64,000 nt of DNA from Bacteroidota bacterium (GTDB lineage Bacteria > Bacteroidota > Bacteroidia > AKYH767-A > OLB10), in the NCBI GenBank assembly GCA_016713445.1, contig JADJPB010000001.1:682001-746000 (forward strand), written 5' to 3'. The notes below the pieces were generated by a model. It had not been told where the DNA came from and made no database searches. It saw only the letters and a list, made by a program, of their open reading frames with translations. Below, in pieces: positions 11,665 to 20,964 of this stretch (the stretch's first letter is position 1; each line of letters starts with the position of its first letter). Made by a program: the position numbers and the translations under genes.

Positions 11665-11814
11665 TTATCCTAGAATGGACGGTACGATAAAGAATAAGAT
11701 GCTCATTGCAAGAAAAAAAGTTGCGAGTAATCCTAATCCAAATTGTTCCTTTTGGGTGAGTGGGTTTGATTCAAATCGAAATGCCAATTGAATCAGCGTT
11801 TTTTCCTCTTTCAT
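11665..11814 (-). CDS. Small single-pass membrane protein, 49 residues
   Basis: An uninterrupted frame from ATG at 11814 to TAA at 11665. It has a charged N-terminal part (MKEEKTLIQLAFRFESNP) and one hydrophobic helix (about residues 26-46). It follows the next gene on the same strand by 43 bases, so the two may be co-transcribed. Function unknown. Support comes from the clean frame, membrane design and position; it could still be chance. Confidence 0.45.
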   Translation of the reverse strand: MKEEKTLIQLAFRFESNPLTQKEQFGLGLLATFFLAMSILFFIVPSILG

Positions 11815-11857
11815 AGTTGTTTTGGGGTGTTGTTTAGAAAGGGTAATTTCAATTTTA

Positions 11858-12322
11858 TTATAAGTGATGAATCATACTATAGCCTATTCCTGCGAGAGCA
11901 ATAATAATGAAAAGAATTAAAAGTTGTACAGCGTTTCTCGATTGTTGCAGCCAATGTCTTTGAAACATCCAAAGCAACTTTTGTTGTTGCATCCAATTCA
12001 TATGAATGAGATATTGATTTTGACCAAATCGATAAGCGTTCTCTGTCAAGATGCGATTAATTTGTACCTTTTTAATATTGTCGTTTTGTTTTGAATTAAT
12101 TAACATCGATGTGTCATCGTAAAAAAAACTAAAATGTTTAACCGTTGAATTGTTTTCCGCATTTAGATAAATTTTACGATTTTTAATCGTTAAAACTTCA
12201 CCTGGTTTGAAGCAATCACCGCCATCGTGATAGTAATACTTGACCTTTATTGACATTCTCTTGTTTCTTTCACCTTTGGACGGATTTTCCGGTAAAAAAA
12301 CAGACATAAATTTCCTAACCAT
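11858..12322 (-). CDS. Hypothetical protein with C-terminal membrane anchor
   Basis: About 154 residues, not recognised. The N-terminal half contains KYYYHDGGDCFKPGEVLTI followed by short strand-like pieces, the middle is polar and Gln/Asn-rich, and the last 20 residues form one transmembrane helix (LLILFIIIALAGIGYSM), making it a tail-anchored protein with its bulk in the cytoplasm. Starts at 12322, 12307 and 12256 are all possible ATGs. The next gene downstream is another tiny membrane protein, so the pair may act together. Confidence 0.5.
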   Translation of the reverse strand: MVRKFMSVFLPENPSKGERNKRMSIKVKYYYHDGGDCFKPGEVLTIKNRKIYLNAENNSTVKHFSFFYDDTSMLINSKQNDNIKKVQINRILTENAYRFGQNQYLIHMNWMQQQKLLWMFQRHWLQQSRNAVQLLILFIIIALAGIGYSMIHHL

Positions 12323-12565
12323 AATTTTAGGCAAAATTCTGATTCATACTACATTATAAATAAAAAATACCTGTTAATATTAGAATAATACAAGAATATT
12401 GCAAATTTATTCCCTTTATCACTCTTTTTAATTCCTCGTTTTCAAATGAATGATCCATGAATTGTTTGGGAATTTGTAACCGTTACCGATTAAAAAAGCG
12501 TTTCATTGCGTGTAAACTATGCATATTTGCATAACTCGAAAGCATTAAGAAACTAGTAATTCAAT

Positions 12566-14016
12566 ATGAAGTATTTATTTAATTCAAGAAGACAAATTCG
12601 CAATCTAATTATTCTTTTCAGTTTTATATTTTTATTAAATCAGCAGGCAATAGCAGGGAATGAAAAACCTGCATATGAACTTACTTTTAAAATTGCAGGA
12701 TTGAAAGACTCGATGGTTTATTTAGCCAATTATTATGGGAGAAACAGTATTTAAAAGATTCAACCCATGCTGATGCAAATGGAAATGTAGTATTCAAGGG
12801 CACTGAAAAACTACCTGGTGGTATCTATTTGTTTGTATTTCCAGGAAAGACTTATTTTGAAATTTTACTCGATCAAGAACAAAATTTCTCAATGGAATGT
12901 ACCATGGCAAATGTGATTGAATCTATGAAGGTAAAGGGATCAGAAGATAATCGATTGTTTTATGAGTACCTAAAGTTTATTCAAGAACGATCGAAAGAAG
13001 TGGAACCATTAAAAGCACAAAGGAAATCGTTGCAAGATCAAAATCTTCCAGTTGATTCTGTAGAAGCAAGAATTAAAAGAGTAGATCAAGCCGTTGTGGA
13101 TTATAAATTGGATTTTATTAGTAAATATCCTGATCGTTTGCTGGCAAGTATATTTAATGCTTCTCAGGACCCCATAGTTCCTGAAATTCCCATTAAGTCA
13201 GATGGTACCCGCGATTCTGCTTTTGCTTATTATTATTACAGAGATCATTATTTTGATAAAATAAATTTAAGCGACGAAAGATTGCTAAGAAGTCCTATAT
13301 ATTTTAATAAATTGAGTTATTATATGAAGCATCTTGTCATTAATATTCCGGATTCGATTTATCCCGTAACGGATTCTTTGGTGAAATGGGCAAGTGGGAA
13401 TAAGGAAACTTTTAAGTACATGGTTTGGTATTTAACGAATACCTATGAAACGTCAAATATCATGGGAATGGAAGCAGTCTTTGTACATCTTGTAAAAAAT
13501 TATTACACCAAAGAAAAGGCGTATTGGGTTGACGATGCTACCTTGTACAAAATTCAGGATCGTGCAAGCATTTTGGAACCACTTTTATTGGGTAAAGTTG
13601 CAAAAAATTTAATATTAGCAGACTCGAATGGCGTTTATCAAGCTTTACACAATGTGAATGCACCCTTTACTATTTTGTATTTCTGGGATCCGGATTGTGG
13701 GCATTGTAAAAAAGTAACTCCTAAAGTAAAGACCTATTATGACAAAGTAAAAGGGAAAGGAATCAAAGTCTTTGCGGTATGTACAGAGGTAGAAATGAAG
13801 AAATGGAAGGATTATATTATTGAGAATAAACTTGACTGGATCAATGTTGCAGATCCTGAGCTTAGAAATAATTTCCGTCATGATTTCGATATCCAAACGA
13901 CCCCTCAAATTTTTATTTTGGATAAGGATAAAAAAATCCTTGCACGCAAATTGGATGAGGATAATATGGAAAAAATCTTAGATAAAGAATTGGAAAAACT
14001 TTCCAATAAAAAATAG
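12566..14016 (+). CDS. TlpA-like thioredoxin with DUF4369 domain (one indel)
   Basis: Periplasmic thiol-disulfide protein of about 483 residues. Signal peptide (LIILFSFIFLLNQQAIAG), DUF4369 domain (about residues 30-130: YELTFKIAGLKDSMVYLANYYG, continued after an indel near 12745 by KDSTHADANGNVVFKG), DUF5106-like middle, and a C-terminal thioredoxin fold with WDPDCGHCKKVTPK, a CGHC active site, at about 13685-13720, and cis-Pro in QTTPQIFIL. The family serves cytochrome maturation or disulfide reduction in Bacteroidota. Monocistronic, with a terminator 18 bases after the stop. Confidence 0.88.
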
Positions 14017-14034
14017 AGTCGTGTGAATTGATAA

Positions 14035-14067
14035 GAAGTCGGAATTTAATTCCGGCTTCTTTTTTTT
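14035..14067. terminator. Terminator of TlpA gene
   Basis: Perfect stem but for one G-T pair, GAAGTCGGAAT / ATTCCGGCTTC, loop of three, followed by T8. The T-run overlaps the end of the convergent DUF4184 gene. Confidence 0.85.
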
Positions 14068-14809
14068 ATGCTTGTTTTGATTTTCGTTTTTCTAACCAGG
14101 AGACAAAAATCAAAGCATAAAACAAACTGCCAATGGCAATCATGATGAGGTGTCTGGCCCAGTTCCATCCCAACCCAAAATAGATCCGAGAGGTTGCAAT
14201 AAGTCCTGCAGCAAATAATATTTTACCCCAATAAGAATTACCCGCAAAAAATATTCTCCAGGTGGAGATGGAAAATATTTTTGAAATATTCACATACCAA
14301 AGCACCATGGATGTCATTCCAATTAATGTGCTGATATACCATATCACGTAGCAGGCGCGGACGGGAAATTTTCCAAGGTGAATGAAATCAAGTAAGAAGG
14401 GGACGCGATGTACTAAGTATCCGTTGGCGTGACTAAAGGAATCCCATCCCAAGTGTGTTAAAATACCCAATGTGGCTGAAAACAAAAATAACAACCAATT
14501 CTTTTTAATCCATTCAATGAATGCAGGATGCTCCTCCAATTGGATGCGTTGATGGAAAAAGTTGATCCGTGGAATAATTACAGGATATAATAATTGATGC
14601 CACACAAAAGCCATGATGAAGGTCATGGGTAAATTGAAAATGAAAATTCCTAAAAGGGTATGACTCACATAGGCGGATGGACTCATCCAAATAAAATATT
14701 CGAAATCCGGAATAATGCTTCCAATGAATAAAGCCGTCCATGAAGGTTGAATTTTTTTAAATGGCTTTAATAAAAGAAGTATCGCAGGATGGGCTGGAGT
14801 AAATGGCAT
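14066..14809 (-). CDS. DUF4184 membrane protein
   Basis: Integral membrane protein of 247 residues beginning MPFTPAHPAILLLLKP, the family signature, which fixes the start at 14809 even though the frame is open further upstream. About six hydrophobic helices; conserved IIPDFEYF (about residues 33-40), THLGWDSFSH (near residue 120) with His/Asp residues resembling metal-dependent membrane hydrolases. It begins one base after the stop of the OmpA-family gene, so it is probably translated from the same mRNA. Function of DUF4184 is unknown. Confidence 0.85.
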   Translation of the reverse strand: MPFTPAHPAILLLLKPFKKIQPSWTALFIGSIIPDFEYFIWMSPSAYVSHTLLGIFIFNLPMTFIMAFVWHQLLYPVIIPRINFFHQRIQLEEHPAFIEWIKKNWLLFLFSATLGILTHLGWDSFSHANGYLVHRVPFLLDFIHLGKFPVRACYVIWYISTLIGMTSMVLWYVNISKIFSISTWRIFFAGNSYWGKILFAAGLIATSRIYFGLGWNWARHLIMIAIGSLFYALIFVSWLEKRKSKQA

Positions 14810-14810
14810 G

Positions 14811-16783
14811 TTAAAGTATACTGAATTCGGTGCGGCGATTCTTTGCCCGCCCCTCTTCTGTATCGTTGGTAGCAACAGGTTTGGAATCACCGTAGCCCTT
14901 ATACGTCATTCTCGACGCAGGGATACCTTTTCCACTAAAAATTTACCACCTCTTTTGCTCGTTGTTCCGATAAAATCCCATTCGCTTTTTGTCGCCAGTA
15001 CTATCGGTGTGTCCGCTCACTTCGATGCGAAGTGTAGGTTGTGATTTTAAGAAAGAAACAAGTTTATTTAACTCACTGCTCGATGTAGACTTTAAGGAAA
15101 ATTGATTCACATCAAAGAAGATATTTTTTAAGACTACCTTCTCCCCTGCTTTGGGCTGTTGTAGTTTGATGAGTAAGTCGTACGCATTTTGTTTGTCGTT
15201 CGCTGTCTTACATTCGAAATAATCGGAATAGAAAAGATAAGTTTCTTTATCAACGTTCAACATGTAATTTTTACCGGCGGGCAAACAAGCTAAAAATTCT
15301 CCACGCTTTTTATCTGTAGTATTAGACACTATTACTTTTCCGGTCTCCACATCGATGATTTCAAATTGTGCAGCTAAGGGATTCCCAGTTGTCGCATCTA
15401 CCACTCTAGCTTTAACATAACTTACTAATAAAGGTTGTGCATCTTTGTATAAATCGAAACGGTACAAATCTAAATTTCCAAATCCTCCTTTTCGATTGCT
15501 TGAAAAGTATGCTCGTTTTCCATCGGCACTTACCACTAAACTATTGTCATCACTCGCCGTATTGATAGGGTAACCTAAGTTTTTTGGGGGCCCCCAACTT
15601 CCATTTTCCATTCGTCGACTTACAAATATGTCTAGTCCTCCCATGCCCGTATGACCATCCGAACTAAAATATAAAGTTTGATTGTCTTGATGTATAAACA
15701 CTGATTCCTCTATACCTTTTGAGTTGATAGTATCACTTAGTGGAGCAGGATTGCTCCAGGTCATATCGGATTGAAAAGTACTTGCATAAATATCATAAAG
15801 CTTACTACGATCACGCGTATAGGTTCCTCGAATGAAATACAAGGTTTTTACCATCCGAACTAAAGGAAGGTTGACTTTCCCATGCTGATGTGTTGATGGG
15901 AGCACCTAAGTTGATGGGCTTACTCCAATTACCATCTGTTGTGCGTTGACCCAAATAAATATCACAACTTCCCATTCCATCGGGACGATCACAAGCGGTG
16001 AAGAATAAGATACGCCCATCAACTGAAATAGAAGGTCCACCTTCGTTGCCTGCAGAATTTAGGGGCGTCCCAGCATTTTTAGCAGCAAGCCAAGTCGTGT
16101 CTTTGAGTTTTGATATAAAAAAATCTTCCTGATGACCTTCTTGCGCACGAACATCTTTCACGTCTCTAGTAAATATGATTTCTTGTTGGTCTACCGTAAA
16201 TGAAGGAAAATATTCAGCGTCGGGTGTATTGATGCCTTGTCCTAGGTTGATGGGCTGATAAGGTACTGGATGATTCAATGCATCAATGGCAAACGCGCAG
16301 TTTTTTATTTTCTGATTCGCTTCTGCTTTGAATGCTTCATCCAAGTTTTTTGAAAAGCTCAAGTAGTTTTCGAAATTAGCTTTCGCGTTTTCATAATTCC
16401 CAAACCTCACTTCTAAATCGCCAACGAGCATGTTCACACCTGGTAAATACGATGGAGAAATCTGAACTACTTTACGATAGTGTTCTAAGGAACTTTTATA
16501 GTCACGACCCTCTAAATAAATCTGTCCTAAAACCATCCAGGGTTCAATGAAATTTGAATCTTTTTTTATCGCAGATTCCATGAGCTTAATCGCTTTCACA
16601 TCTTGCCTCGAGTCGTATTGCTTTTTTTCCATCTTCATAGTCGCGCACCGCCGATTTATTGGATGAAGAATATTTTCCGGTTCCGGACTGTGCTTTACAC
16701 TGTATAAAAGAGGAAGCGAAGAGGAAAAAGAATACCATCCATATTATGTTGCGAATCTGTAAATAGTTGGGTGAACTTTGCAT
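14811..16783 (-). CDS. PD40/TPR/OmpA-family lipoprotein (frameshifted)
   Basis: Cell-envelope protein that would bind peptidoglycan. From ATG at 16783: lipoprotein signal (MVFFFLFASSFIQC, lipobox Cys), TPR region (about 16300-16640), four to five PD40/beta-propeller blades with YFSSDGHTGMGGLDIF and AYFSSNRKGGFGNLDLY (about 15480-16230), a carboxypeptidase-like insert (15270-15440) and an OmpA domain (FDVNQFSLKSTSSSELNKL, VSGHTDSTG, then YKGYGDSKPVATN and GRAKNRRTEF). Indels near 16635, 15830 and 14945. The final part was read through to a TAA at 14811. Such proteins accompany gliding/T9SS and envelope systems in Bacteroidota. About 655 residues. Confidence 0.87.
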
Positions 16784-16803
16784 CTTTCTTTTTTTAGATG
16801 AAC

Positions 16804-17418
16804 TTACGGGACGTTGATGATCTTGTGCGTTTGCAACGATATTTTCCATTGTGGATTTTCTTTCACATAATCGATCATCCCAAGTATGTGTAGATCAAAT
16901 CTGCTGTACTCGGCTTGCAAATACAACTTGCAATTTTTTGAAACTTGGGGCAAGAATTGCTCAGCAAATTGACAATCGCTAGCATGATTAATGATCACTT
17001 TCAATTCGTCGGCTTTCTTCAAAACTTCAGGTAATGCAGCTTTAAACTTTTTGGGGATACACAGATCCAGTCAATTTCGCCACTCAAGGATAAACACCGG
17101 AAGTTTCAATGGCAATTTCGAAGCCTTCCTCTTTCAGAAGTCGTGTTAAGGAAGTCAAATTATACATGGCCGGTTCTCCCCTGTAATAACAACAAATCGC
17201 GCAGGGTATTGCTTCGCAGCGTCTACAATTTCATGAACCGTGAGTGAAGGATGTTTATCTGCATCCCAAGAGTCTTTCACGTCGCACCAATGGCAGCCAA
17301 CATCACATCCACCTAAACGAATGAAAAAGGCAGGGCGACCACTATGAAAACCTTCACCTTGGATTGTATAAAAAGCTTCCATGATTGGAAGCGTTTCGTC
17401 AGTTTTATTGTTTGACAT
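16804..17418 (-). CDS. queE: 7-carboxy-7-deazaguanine synthase (indels)
   Basis: Radical-SAM enzyme making the deazaguanine precursor of queuosine. AFYTIQGEGFHSGRPAFFIRLGGCD is partly visible in order, with the cluster motif CDVGCHWC (CX3CX2C) and DVKDSWD. The frame breaks in a C-run at 17178-17181 (the TGGEP motif is restored by one base), again near 17105 and 17065, and then returns to the original frame for ADELKVIINH and QTHKIINVP at the end. About 205 residues, the short Bacteroidota form. Its ATG overlaps the end of folD by 14 bases, so it is the third gene of the ffh-folD-queE transcript. Confidence 0.9.
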
Positions 17419-18298
17419 GAGCCGGATAAATGCTCCGTTGAGCCGATAACAATGTATTTTGCAAAAGTCCCATGATGGTCATGGGTCCTACTCCTCCTGG
17501 AACGGGTGTGATATAACTGCATTTCTCAGCCACATTTTTAAAATCGACATCACCTGCTAAACGGAATCCACTTTTCAATTCCGGAGCTTCTACTCTTGTC
17601 ATGCCTACATCAATAATCACAGCCCCTTCCTTCACCATATCCGCGGTAACAAAATAGGGAACGCCAATCGCAGCAATAATAATATCCGCTTGCAAGCAAA
17701 TTTCTTTTAGATTCGTTGTTCGGCTATGCGTCAACGTTACGGTACAATTTCCTGGGTTTGTATTTCTAGAAAGTAAAATAGAGATAGGTGTTCCCACGAT
17801 ATTACTTCTTCCAATCACCACACAATGCTTTCCTGATGTTTCAATTTGATAACGCGCTAACAACTGCATAATTCCCTTTGGAGTAGCCGGAAGATAGGTT
17901 GGCAGTTGTTCCACCATGCGACCCAAATTCACAGGATGAAAACCATCTACATCTTTGGCTGGATCAATAGCTGCGGTAATGCGATGTACATTGATATGTT
18001 TGGTAAAGGGAGTTGAACAATAAAACCATCTACCCCATCATCGTCATTCAATTCTTTGATGACTTCGATGAGTGCATCTTCCTGCATGGTGGAATCAAAT
18101 CGACGAAGTGGCTCTCAAAACTAACTTCCTTGCACGTACGAATTTTATTACCTACGTACGTTTCAGAAGCACCATCGTTGCCCACCAGTACCGCAACCAA
18201 ATGTGGCGCACGATCACCTTTTCAAGAATAGTATCTACTTGTTCCTTGATTTCCTTCTTGATATTCTGAGAAGTTTCTTTTCCGTCGATTAAAATCAC
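17405..18298 (-). CDS. folD: Bifunctional methylenetetrahydrofolate dehydrogenase/cyclohydrolase (indels in N-half)
   Basis: Oxidises methylene-THF and hydrolyses methenyl-THF in one-carbon metabolism, cytosolic. GTG start at 18298, since an in-frame TAG stands two codons upstream. N-terminal half recovered over three frames: ILIDGKETSQNIKKEI, VAVLVGNDGASETYVGNKI, DGFIVQLPLPKHI, with indels near 18217, 18110 and 18005. C-terminal half open: DVDGFHPVNLGRM, CVVIGRSNIVGTP (NADP loop) and TPVPGGVGPMT. About 295 residues. It follows ffh by 18 bases. Confidence 0.92.
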
Positions 18299-18316
18299 AA
18301 TCTATATTTTAATAGG

Positions 18317-19648
18317 TTAAGGCCTTCTTGCAGGCATATTACGCATCATCTTCTGCGCATTTCCAGAAGTAAACATCTTCATCATCTTGCGCATGTCTTC
18401 AAATTGTTTAAGCAATTTATTTACATCCTGCACAGTTCTTCCGCTACCGGAAGCTACACGTTTCTTTCTCGGGCCACTTAATATTTCTGGCCTCTCTCGC
18501 TCTTCGTTTGTCATGGATTGAATGATGGCTTCAATATGTTTAAAAGAATCATTATCGATATCTACATCCTTCATCGCTTTTCCCATACCTGGAACCATCG
18601 CCATCAAATCCTTGATGTTTCCCATCTTTTTTATCTGTTGCAGTTGCCCTAGAAAGTGATTTAGATTAAATTGATTTTTGGCAGTCTTCTTTTGTAACTC
18701 GGCTGCTTCTTTTGCATCAAATTGTTCTTGGGCACGCTCCACCAAACTCACGATATCACCCATTCCTAAAATACGATCCGACATCCTGCTTGGGTAGAAA
18801 ATATCCAATGCATCCATCTTCTCCCCTGTACCCACAAACTTAATCGGCTTATTCACCACCGATAAAATTGAAATGGCAGCACCCCCTCGTGTATCACCAT
18901 CTAACTTCGTCAGCACTACGCCATCAAAATTGATACGATCGTTAAACGCCTTCGCTGTATTCACAGCATCTTGACCCGTCATCGCGTCCACCACAAACAA
19001 AGTTTCCTGTGGCTTGATGGTTTCTTTCAATCGGGCAATCTCATCCATCATTTGCTCATCAACCGCCAAACGACCTGCGGTATCAATGATGATGGTATTC
19101 AGTCCTTGCTTTTTAGCATGGTCAATCGCATTTCGCGCAATTTTTACCGGATCTTTTTGTTCACGATCAGAAAAAACTTCCACGCCAATTTGCTCACCTA
19201 GCACATGCAACTGATCAATCGCCGCCGGACGATATACGTCGCAAGCCACCAACAAAACCTGGCGACCTTTCTTCGATTTTAGATGATTAGCCAGCTTCCC
19301 GCTCAGCGTCGTTTTACCCGATCCTTGCAATCCCGACATCAAAATGATACTCGGATTCTCCTTCAAATTGATTTCCGTAACATCGCCACCCATGAGCGCT
19401 GTCAGCTCCTCATGCATAATCTTCACCATCAATTGCCCGGGCGAAACTGAAATCAATACATCGCGACCAATGGCTTTTTCCTTCACTACATCTGTGAAAT
19501 GCTTGGCTACCTTATAGTTAACGTCGGCATCCAACAAAGCCTTACGGACTTCCTTCAGCGTCTCTGCGACATTTATTTCACTAATCTTTCCCTGTCCCTT
19601 CAGCGTTTTAAACGCCCTCTCGAGTTTATCTGATAAATTTTCGAACAT
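18317..19648 (-). CDS. ffh: Signal recognition particle protein Ffh
   Basis: GTPase that with 4.5S RNA targets nascent membrane proteins to the translocon. Intact 443-residue frame. N domain (1-90), G domain with P-loop GLQGSGKTTLSGKL (106 onward), DTAGR, TKLDGDTRGGAA, and Met-rich M domain (from about 320: LMAMVPGMGKAMK, ending MRNMPARRP). First gene of an operon with folD and queE. A TAAATTTG box lies 17 bases upstream. Being intact, it shows that the frameshifts elsewhere are not uniform. Confidence 0.97.
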   Translation of the reverse strand: MFENLSDKLERAFKTLKGQGKISEINVAETLKEVRKALLDADVNYKVAKHFTDVVKEKAIGRDVLISVSPGQLMVKIMHEELTALMGGDVTEINLKENPSIILMSGLQGSGKTTLSGKLANHLKSKKGRQVLLVACDVYRPAAIDQLHVLGEQIGVEVFSDREQKDPVKIARNAIDHAKKQGLNTIIIDTAGRLAVDEQMMDEIARLKETIKPQETLFVVDAMTGQDAVNTAKAFNDRINFDGVVLTKLDGDTRGGAAISILSVVNKPIKFVGTGEKMDALDIFYPSRMSDRILGMGDIVSLVERAQEQFDAKEAAELQKKTAKNQFNLNHFLGQLQQIKKMGNIKDLMAMVPGMGKAMKDVDIDNDSFKHIEAIIQSMTNEERERPEILSGPRKKRVASGSGRTVQDVNKLLKQFEDMRKMMKMFTSGNAQKMMRNMPARRP

Positions 19649-19664
19649 TTTTTTTAGTAAGGTG

Positions 19665-19672
19665 CAAATTTA
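19665..19672 (-). promoter_or_regulatory. Bacteroidota -7 box of the ffh-folD-queE operon
   Basis: TAAATTTG on the minus strand, 17 bases upstream of the ffh ATG. Perfect TAnnTTTG. No clear -33 element. Confidence 0.45.
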
Positions 19673-19734
19673 ATGAAAAGGGACTATTAAGAGAAGTGAT
19701 AGTAGTAATTTAAGTAAAACCTTCGGTGAAAGGA

Positions 19735-20013
19735 TACGTCGCGAGGCTTCGCGATACAGATCAATACGAATGTACGATCCCGATAGCTATCGGGAACGAA
19801 TCTTACTAATTCGCAGATCCGCTAAAACCTGCTTTGCCATCTGAAACTACAGTGCAAGATGGTATTTATCCCATTTATCCGCTTTGCCATCTTAAACTTC
19901 AGTGAAAGGTGGCCTGCCCCGTTTTTTCGGGGTTCTATATTTAAAGCATTATGATACTGTAATCTATCATAAAAATCTTAGCGAAGCCTCGCTACCATCA
20001 TAATAAATCAGTG
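19735..20013. repeat. Intergenic repeat cluster left of the P460 gene
   Basis: Contains GTCGCGAGGCTTCGCGATAC (19738-19757), an 18-bp perfect palindrome TCCCGATAGCTATCGGGA (19778-19795), two near-copies of gctttgccatctgaaac / gctttgccatcttaaac (about 19832 and 19879), and tagcgaagcctcgcta with flanking atcataataaatcag (19979-20011). The first and last are inverted versions of one motif. Related sequence lies right of the gene. Confidence 0.6.
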
Positions 20014-20093
20014 TTCCATCATTTATAGTACCCACAATAAATTAACTTACCTCCTATTCACCAATGTCAATTGTTTTTACTATTTTTAGAAAT

Positions 20094-20593
20094 ATGAAAA
20101 ATCTTAACATAATTCTTTCTTCCCTCCTTATTTTGAGCATTTCCATCTCTGCCTGCAAAAAGGACGATGATGATGAGAAAGAAGCGAATACAAACTTATT
20201 TGTTGAAATAAATCGTGATGTTGCAAATTATTATATTGGAACTCCAGATATTGTTGAAGGAAATGGAAATGTCCACGGATTTATAAAAGTTCGTTACAAT
20301 ACAATTGCAGCAGCTGCTCTCGACAGTACAGGTAAACTTCCAATAGATTCAGTATTTCCAAAAGGGTCTGTTGTTGTAAAAGAAATTTATAGTTCAATAA
20401 ACGGAGGCTTTATTCAATTCGCTGTGATGAAAAAAGATCCAGGAAATAAATATGCAGGCGCAGGATGGTTATGGGGTGAATATAAATCAGGCGGTGAAGT
20501 TACCTTTAGCGTTGCTAAAAAAGGCAACGGTTGTATCTCGTGCCATAGCTTACCCGATAATCGAGATTTGAATCGCGTTTTGATTTGCATTGA
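20094..20593 (+). CDS. Cytochrome P460-like lipoprotein
   Basis: Probable periplasmic c-type heme protein of the P460 group, which oxidises hydroxylamine or related nitrogen compounds in characterised members; substrate here unknown. ATG at 20094 gives a lipoprotein signal (LSISISAC) followed by an Asp-rich linker. Body: GNGNVHGFIKVRYN, FPKGSVVVKEIY, WLWGEYKSGGEVTF, and a single heme motif GCISCH at about 20530. Adding one T to the run at 20578-20581 turns the tail into NRVFDLH and stop at 20593; as written the frame runs into repeat sequence and stops at 20615. About 166 residues. Confidence 0.75.
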
Positions 20594-20599
20594 GAGCTG

Positions 20600-20935
20600 G
20601 ATACGAATGTACTAATTACGAATACACGAAATGCTAACTAGGCGCTTCGCGAGGCTTCACGATACGAATCGATACGAAAATACGTCGCGAGGCTTTGCGA
20701 TGCGAAGAAACACTATGCTGACAGCTATTGGGAGCGAAATTTGTTCGAATTGCTGGCGCTAGGTTAGTTTTGAGTCGTAATTATTTACTTTAAATAAACC
20801 TGTCATGCAACACAGCGGGAACCGCGAAAATCAGATTAATCCGTGTCATCTGTCTTCAAAAAAATTTTATGGACCCGGAGTAAATCATAAAAAATCATAG
20901 CGAAGCCTCGCTATAATCATAATAAATCAGCGGCT
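20600..20935. repeat. Intergenic repeat cluster right of the P460 gene
   Basis: Carries gcttcgcgaggcttcacgatac (about 20644), tacgtcgcgaggctttgcgatgcg (20683-20706), a decayed half of the left palindrome (cagctattgggagcga, about 20721), and catagcgaagcctcgcta with atcataataaatcag (20896-20930), the last almost identical to 19977-20011. All keep the same relative orientation as in the left cluster. Confidence 0.6.
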
Positions 20936-20964
20936 AAACAAACATATTTCCAAACACACTTCTC

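Noticed and set aside
14810..14890. N-terminal extension of the DUF4184 protein
   Set aside because: These bases encode the OmpA-domain end in another frame; the family starts MPFTPAHPA.
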